From contig CAUBIP010000034.1 in the NCBI GenBank assembly GCA_958436045.1, forward strand, positions 1-17,105: a stretch of DNA of 17,105 nucleotides. Direction: 5' to 3'. The translations under genes were made by a program, and so were the position numbers. The stretch comes from an uncultured Oscillospiraceae bacterium (GTDB lineage: Bacteria; Bacillota; Clostridia; Oscillospirales; Oscillospiraceae). The notes below the pieces were generated by a model. That model searched no databases. It worked only from the letters and a program-made list of their open reading frames with translations, and was not told the origin of the DNA. Position 1 is the stretch's first letter. Each line of letters opens with the position of its first letter. Positions 13,424-17,105 of the stretch are shown in pieces.

Positions 13424-13452
13424 TTGCTTTTTTTTCAAAAATAGCGTATGAT
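13424..13452 (+). promoter_or_regulatory. Sigma-70/SigA-type promoter for the kinase gene
   Basis: TTGCTT (13424-13429), 17-nt T/A-rich spacer, TATGAT (13447-13452), leading into TATGATAATAT. The start of transcription would be about 20 nt before the ATG at 13480, giving a very short leader. Confidence 0.7.
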
Positions 13453-13479
13453 AATATCGGAAAATTGTTATAGGAGGTG

Positions 13480-16400
13480 ATGGATACGGCAGAATTGAAG
13501 CTTGTCTCCCCATTACTGGATGGGATGACCGTCCTCGAATGCCTCAACAGCGCCGGTGGCTTTACCTGCTACCTGCTTGAGCGCACCGAGACGAAGGAAA
13601 AATTTGTACTCAAGCACATCTGCATCCCAGAGTCGGACGCGGGCGTCGAGGCGATGATTCTCTCCGGCGCGCTGCACGACCGGGAGGAGGCCAAAGCATA
13701 TTACCGCGACGTCGCCCAGGCCCAGGCCATCGAGGTCCGCAACTGGCAGAAGCTCAGCGGGCTGGAGAATCTCTCTTTGTTCACCGGCTTCCAGCTGGTC
13801 GAGCGGGAGGAGGGGGCCATCGGGTACGACTTTTACCTTCTGGCGCCGTACCGCACGTCGCTGCACGCTTATCTGCAGTCGAACGCGATGACGCACCTGC
13901 AGGCGCTGAATCTGGGCATCGACCTCTGCAACGCCCTGGCCGGGATCCGGCAGGCCGGGTATATTCATCAGGATCTGAAGCCGGAAAATATTTTTGTGGA
14001 TGAAAACGGCCGTTTTTCCATCGGCGACCTGGGCCTGGCTCCCTTGGAGGACCTGACCGTCGCCGCCCTGCCGGAGCACTACAGCAGCTGCTACAGCGCC
14101 CCGGAGCTGGCGGATATCATGGCCAATCTGAACGACACCGTCGATCTTTACAGCGTCGGGATGATCCTCTACCACCTCTTCAACGGCAATCACGCCCCCT
14201 TTGAGGAGGACGGCAAGCCGATGCAGGAGGCGGACGCCCTGCGCCTGCAGGGCAAGGCGCTCCCCGCGCCCCAGTATGCCGACTACGAGCTGGCGGAGAT
14301 CCTCTGCAAGGCCTGCGCGTTCCGTCCGGCGGACCGGTTCGATTGCCCGAATGCCCTGCGCCAGGCGCTGATGGTCTATATGCAGAAGAATGCCGTCTCC
14401 GACGAGCTGATCGTCTCGCCCATCGACATCGGCGAGACCATCGACCCGGAGGACCCTGGTGACAGCGCCACCGAGGAACTGCCCGAGAAGACGGCAGAGC
14501 CCGCCGCTGCGGAACCGGAAGATTCCGAAGAAGCCCCGGCAGAACCGGAGGCAGCTCCGGCAGAACTGGCAGCGCCGGAGGAAGATGCGGCAGGGTCAGA
14601 AAAACCTGCAGAAGCCCCAGCAGAGCCCAACGACGCGCCGGACGCTGCCGCGGAAGAAGCAGCGCCCGCTCCGGTCGCACCGCCTGCGGCGGAACAGACG
14701 GCCGATACACCGGACGCCGCCCCAGAGACGGACGAGACCGCCGCACTGGATGCAGCGGCCCTGGCAGCAGCGCCAGAAGCCGTGCCTACAGAAGCAGAAG
14801 CGCCGGAGACGGCGGCAGAGTCGAATGCGGAGCCGGAACCGGCAACAGAACCGGCTACGGAAGCCGCGCCCGCCCCGGCGGAAGAAACAAAGGCCCCGGA
14901 AAAGGCTCCGGATGAGATGCCGGGCACTCCTGCCGCGGAACCCACCCCGGACACCTCAAAGAAAAAGCGTCGCGCCCGCCGCACCCGGAAGGCGCCCGTG
15001 CCCGAGACGCAGGACGAGACCCCGCCCATCACGGCGGAGTCCAGCCTGGACGATATCCTCGCCGATGCCAACCGCATTCTGGACGGCGAACCCGCCCAGG
15101 AGCGCGCCTCGGCGGCCCGGTCCAAGGCAGAAAAAGCGGAGGACCCGGAGGCAATCCTGCCCCGCCGCCGCAAGAAAAAGCAGCCCACCCCGTCCGATGG
15201 GGAGGAGGCCCCCGGCAAAAAGCGTCGGACCGGCCTGCGGGTGTGCATCACGCTGCTGGTCCTGGCTATTTTAGCCGCTGGTGCGTGGTTTGGCTATACG
15301 CATTGGTATCACGTCGTCCTGTCTAACCTGAAAACGGAGACGGGCGGGGACTATATCGCCGTCACCTTTACCAGCAGTATCAAAGACGCGCCGCTGGCGG
15401 CGACGTGTAAGGATTCCTACGGCAACGCCTATACCGGCCAGATGAACGGCAGCACCGTCATCTTCCGGGACCTGGCGCCGGGGACGCTGTATTATGTCAC
15501 CTTCTCTGTGGAAAAGCCCCGCGCCCTGGCTGGGGAGACGGAGATCAATGTCACGACGAACGAGGCCGTGCAGGTCGATTCCTTCACCGCCGCCGCCGGG
15601 ACGGTCAGTACCAGCGTCAATCTGAACGTCGCCGTCACCGGGCAGGCTCCGGCCTCCTGGACGGTCGAGTATGCCGACGTGAGCGGCCAGACTAAGCAGG
15701 CCACCTTCGAGGGCCACAGCACGACAGTGCAGGGCCTGACCCTGGGCCATACCTATACGTTCACCCTCGTCCCGCCGTCCGGCAGCAGCATCGTCGGCCA
15801 GACCAGCGTGACCTATGAAGCCGCTGCCCGCATCCAGGCCGCCGGGCTTCACGTCGCTGCCATGACGGACGACAGCGTGACCGTCGCTTGGCTCAGCCTG
15901 GGCGATGCCCCGGCCAGCTGGCATATCGCCGCCTCCGGACCCGACTACGCACAGGAGACGGATGTGACAGACACCACCGCCACCTTCACCGGCGTCCGCC
16001 GGGATGCGGCCTATACCTTCACCCTGACGGCAGACGGCCTAGATGCGCCCATCACCCTGGCGCTGCCCGCCAACGCGCCGACGGTTACCTCGTTCACCGC
16101 GGTCGCCAGCGGCGCTGGAGCTATCCAGGCCCAGTGGGAATATGACGGCGAAATGGCCGATGGCTGGCAGGTCGAATACACCGCCAGCGGCAGCGACGCC
16201 CTGCTTTCGACGGCGAAAACGGCCCAACAGGTCGTGACACTCCAGCAGGTTGCTCCCAATTGCAGCTACATTGTTCGGCTCCTGGGCCCCGATGGCGGTG
16301 CCCTCATCGGCCCGACCGTCACCCAGGTCCAGACGCCCGCCGCGGAAAACTATACCGGCCACGGCTTCACCGCCGGGTCCGCGCAGCTGGAGACCTACCC

Positions 16401-16794
16401 GGCCGCGTCCGGCGCGACCTTCACCCTGCAGGACCTGGGCGAGGCCCAGACAGAATTTGTCCTGGGCGATGCCCTGTGCCTGGCCATGCACGCCCCGGAG
16501 GGCTTCGATGCGACAGACACCGCTCCGGTGACGGAGGGCGATGCTGGTGATGCAGACGGCGACACCCCCGCCGCCCCGGCGGAGACGCTCATCACTGTCG
16601 TCCTGCGGAATCAGAGCGGCCAGGTCGCCGATCTCATCCCGGCCGCTGGCCTGTGGAGCACTCTGTGGCAGGACGGCGTCTATCTCCTGGCCCTGCCCCG
16701 CAGCCCCAGTGCCGCCGGTAGCTACCAGCTGGAAGTCTATTTTGACAGCCAGCTTGCCGCCCAATGCGATTTTACCGTCCTGCAAAAAGGATAA
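13480..16794 (+). CDS. Transmembrane Ser/Thr protein kinase with fibronectin-III-like ectodomain
   Basis: 1104 residues from ATG 13480. Kinase domain about 12-303: ATP-binding Lys45 (FVLKHI), catalytic loop HQDLKPEN (Asp165, Lys167, Asn170), DLG in place of DFG (Asp183), APE, DLYSVGMIL and a final Arg286. HRD is HQD, so it is a non-RD kinase, but all catalytic residues are kept; the Gly loop is degenerate (SAGGF). A linker of about 260 residues rich in Pro, Ala and Glu follows, then basic KKKRRARRTRK and GKKRR. One TM helix (about 588-608) leads to about 495 outside residues with four repeats of FN3 type (V-x-SFTA starts, PASWTVEY/PASWHIA/ADGWQVEY, YTFTL). PASTA domains, usual in PrkC, are absent. 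AGGAGG ends only 2 nt before this ATG; GTG 13477 would overlap it. Confidence 0.9.
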   Translation: MDTAELKLVSPLLDGMTVLECLNSAGGFTCYLLERTETKEKFVLKHICIPESDAGVEAMILSGALHDREEAKAYYRDVAQAQAIEVRNWQKLSGLENLSLFTGFQLVEREEGAIGYDFYLLAPYRTSLHAYLQSNAMTHLQALNLGIDLCNALAGIRQAGYIHQDLKPENIFVDENGRFSIGDLGLAPLEDLTVAALPEHYSSCYSAPELADIMANLNDTVDLYSVGMILYHLFNGNHAPFEEDGKPMQEADALRLQGKALPAPQYADYELAEILCKACAFRPADRFDCPNALRQALMVYMQKNAVSDELIVSPIDIGETIDPEDPGDSATEELPEKTAEPAAAEPEDSEEAPAEPEAAPAELAAPEEDAAGSEKPAEAPAEPNDAPDAAAEEAAPAPVAPPAAEQTADTPDAAPETDETAALDAAALAAAPEAVPTEAEAPETAAESNAEPEPATEPATEAAPAPAEETKAPEKAPDEMPGTPAAEPTPDTSKKKRRARRTRKAPVPETQDETPPITAESSLDDILADANRILDGEPAQERASAARSKAEKAEDPEAILPRRRKKKQPTPSDGEEAPGKKRRTGLRVCITLLVLAILAAGAWFGYTHWYHVVLSNLKTETGGDYIAVTFTSSIKDAPLAATCKDSYGNAYTGQMNGSTVIFRDLAPGTLYYVTFSVEKPRALAGETEINVTTNEAVQVDSFTAAAGTVSTSVNLNVAVTGQAPASWTVEYADVSGQTKQATFEGHSTTVQGLTLGHTYTFTLVPPSGSSIVGQTSVTYEAAARIQAAGLHVAAMTDDSVTVAWLSLGDAPASWHIAASGPDYAQETDVTDTTATFTGVRRDAAYTFTLTADGLDAPITLALPANAPTVTSFTAVASGAGAIQAQWEYDGEMADGWQVEYTASGSDALLSTAKTAQQVVTLQQVAPNCSYIVRLLGPDGGALIGPTVTQVQTPAAENYTGHGFTAGSAQLETYPAASGATFTLQDLGEAQTEFVLGDALCLAMHAPEGFDATDTAPVTEGDAGDADGDTPAAPAETLITVVLRNQSGQVADLIPAAGLWSTLWQDGVYLLALPRSPSAAGSYQLEVYFDSQLAAQCDFTVLQKG

Positions 16795-16859
16795 AGCTGG
16801 TCAAATGACAAAAATAGTCCCATGGGAGCCAGCTGAACAGAACCAGTAAAACAGGACAA

Positions 16860-16888
16860 TAGACAAAACCCCCCTGATGTAGGATAAT
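16860..16888 (+). promoter_or_regulatory. Promoter of the insertion-sequence gene
   Basis: TAGACA (16860-16865), 17-nt spacer, GATAAT (16883-16888): each hexamer is one base off consensus. The -10 sits in the loop of the 16869-16904 hairpin. Confidence 0.6.
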
Positions 16889-16904
16889 AAGTACATCAGG
16901 GGGG
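16869..16904. repeat. Perfect inverted repeat at the left end of the insertion sequence
   Basis: CCCCCCTGATGTA (16869-16881) and TACATCAGGGGGG (16892-16904), a 13-bp perfect stem with a 10-nt loop. The right arm lies just before the start codon at 16912 and includes its only SD-like G-run. Confidence 0.75.
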
Positions 16905-16911
16905 ATTCATT

Positions 16912-17105
16912 ATGAGCAAACGAAGATACACCAACATGCAGGTTCTACTACCGACCATAGAAAAGATGTTAGAATCCGGGAGGAGCCACAGGGAAATCAA
17001 AGCGGAGCTTGGCTTGGAGGGAGACCGTCCGGTTCACAATCTGCTGAAGCGGCAGCGCAAACCGCCTTCTGGCGGTCGGCGGGAGTCCGCCGTGAAGCTC
17101 GGTGC
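16912..17105 (+). CDS. Helix-turn-helix transposase subunit (OrfA-like), 5' part
   Basis: At least 64 residues, running off the window. It begins MSKRRYTNMQVLLPTIEKML and continues ESGRSHREIKAELGLEGDRP then VHNLLKRQRKPP. The S-H-R-E-I-K-A-E-L-G-L segment is a helix-turn-helix of the kind found in the first gene of IS3-family elements, where OrfA and OrfB are joined by frameshifting. Codon use (CTA, ATA, AGA, CGA) differs from the GC-rich host genes, which fits recent transfer. The only SD-like sequence is the G-run 16899-16904, embedded in the right arm of a hairpin. A non-transposase HTH protein remains possible until the downstream DDE gene is seen. Confidence 0.65.
   Translation, partial: MSKRRYTNMQVLLPTIEKMLESGRSHREIKAELGLEGDRPVHNLLKRQRKPPSGGRRESAVKLG

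Larger units (their letters stand above)
16795..16911. other. Kinase-IS junction
   Basis: Base use turns AT-richer right after the kinase stop. AGCTGG (16797-16802) and CCAGCT (16829-16834) could form a weak stem. The boundary of the inserted element is not certain, as the right end is outside the window; the hairpin at 16869-16904 is the best candidate for its left end. Confidence 0.5.
16869..17105 (+). mobile_element. Insertion sequence, left part (probably IS3-type), truncated by window end
   Basis: Inverted repeat, own promoter and a helix-turn-helix OrfA-like gene, with base composition clearly lower in GC than the neighbouring genes. The right end and the catalytic OrfB are outside the window, so family and target duplication cannot be confirmed. 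Confidence 0.55.

Overview
This looks like a piece of a high-GC Firmicute chromosome, most likely a gut Oscillospiraceae (Clostridium cluster IV, Faecalibacterium/Gemmiger/Subdoligranulum-like). The lineage call is inference. It rests on a GC-rich Gram-positive PolC, the Firmicute order frr-uppS-cdsA-dxr-rseP-ispG-polC, TTG starts with strong Shine-Dalgarno (SD) sites, a BofA-family protein, and structured intergenic repeats.

Layout. (1) 2-217: 3' end of frr. (2) 218-622: a 405-bp gap holding a composite repeat (copy A). (3) 623-9876: a tight co-directional block of uppS, cdsA, dxr, rseP, ispG and polC, with gaps of at most 33 bp and two ATGA overlaps. It combines two MEP isoprenoid enzymes (Dxr, IspG), the polyprenyl carrier synthase (UppS), CDP-diacylglycerol synthase, a site-2 protease and the replicative polymerase. 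(4) 9877-10766: an 890-bp non-coding region with an inverted, longer copy of the same composite repeat (B and E) and many hairpins. (5) 10767-11543: uridine phosphorylase. (6) 11544-12598: a small BofA-family membrane protein bracketed by inverted repeat copies C and D. (7) 12599-13294 (minus) and 13480-16794 (plus): a divergent pair fired from back-to-back promoters, namely a zinc-ribbon/TM/Ig-like protein and a transmembrane Ser/Thr kinase with a fibronectin-III-like ectodomain. (8) 16869-17105: left part of an insertion sequence, probably IS3-type, with a 13-bp-stem hairpin laid over its own promoter.

The two most interesting parts are the modular intergenic repeats and the divergent kinase pair. 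In the repeats, inverted copies bracket gene blocks, a 50-bp module is cleanly present in two copies and absent from two, and hairpin stems change sequence while keeping their shape. In the kinase pair, the zinc-ribbon partner carries a cytosolic Thr motif resembling known STPK/FHA phosphosites, suggesting an envelope-sensing signalling module. No CRISPR array, tRNA, rRNA or recognised riboswitch was seen.
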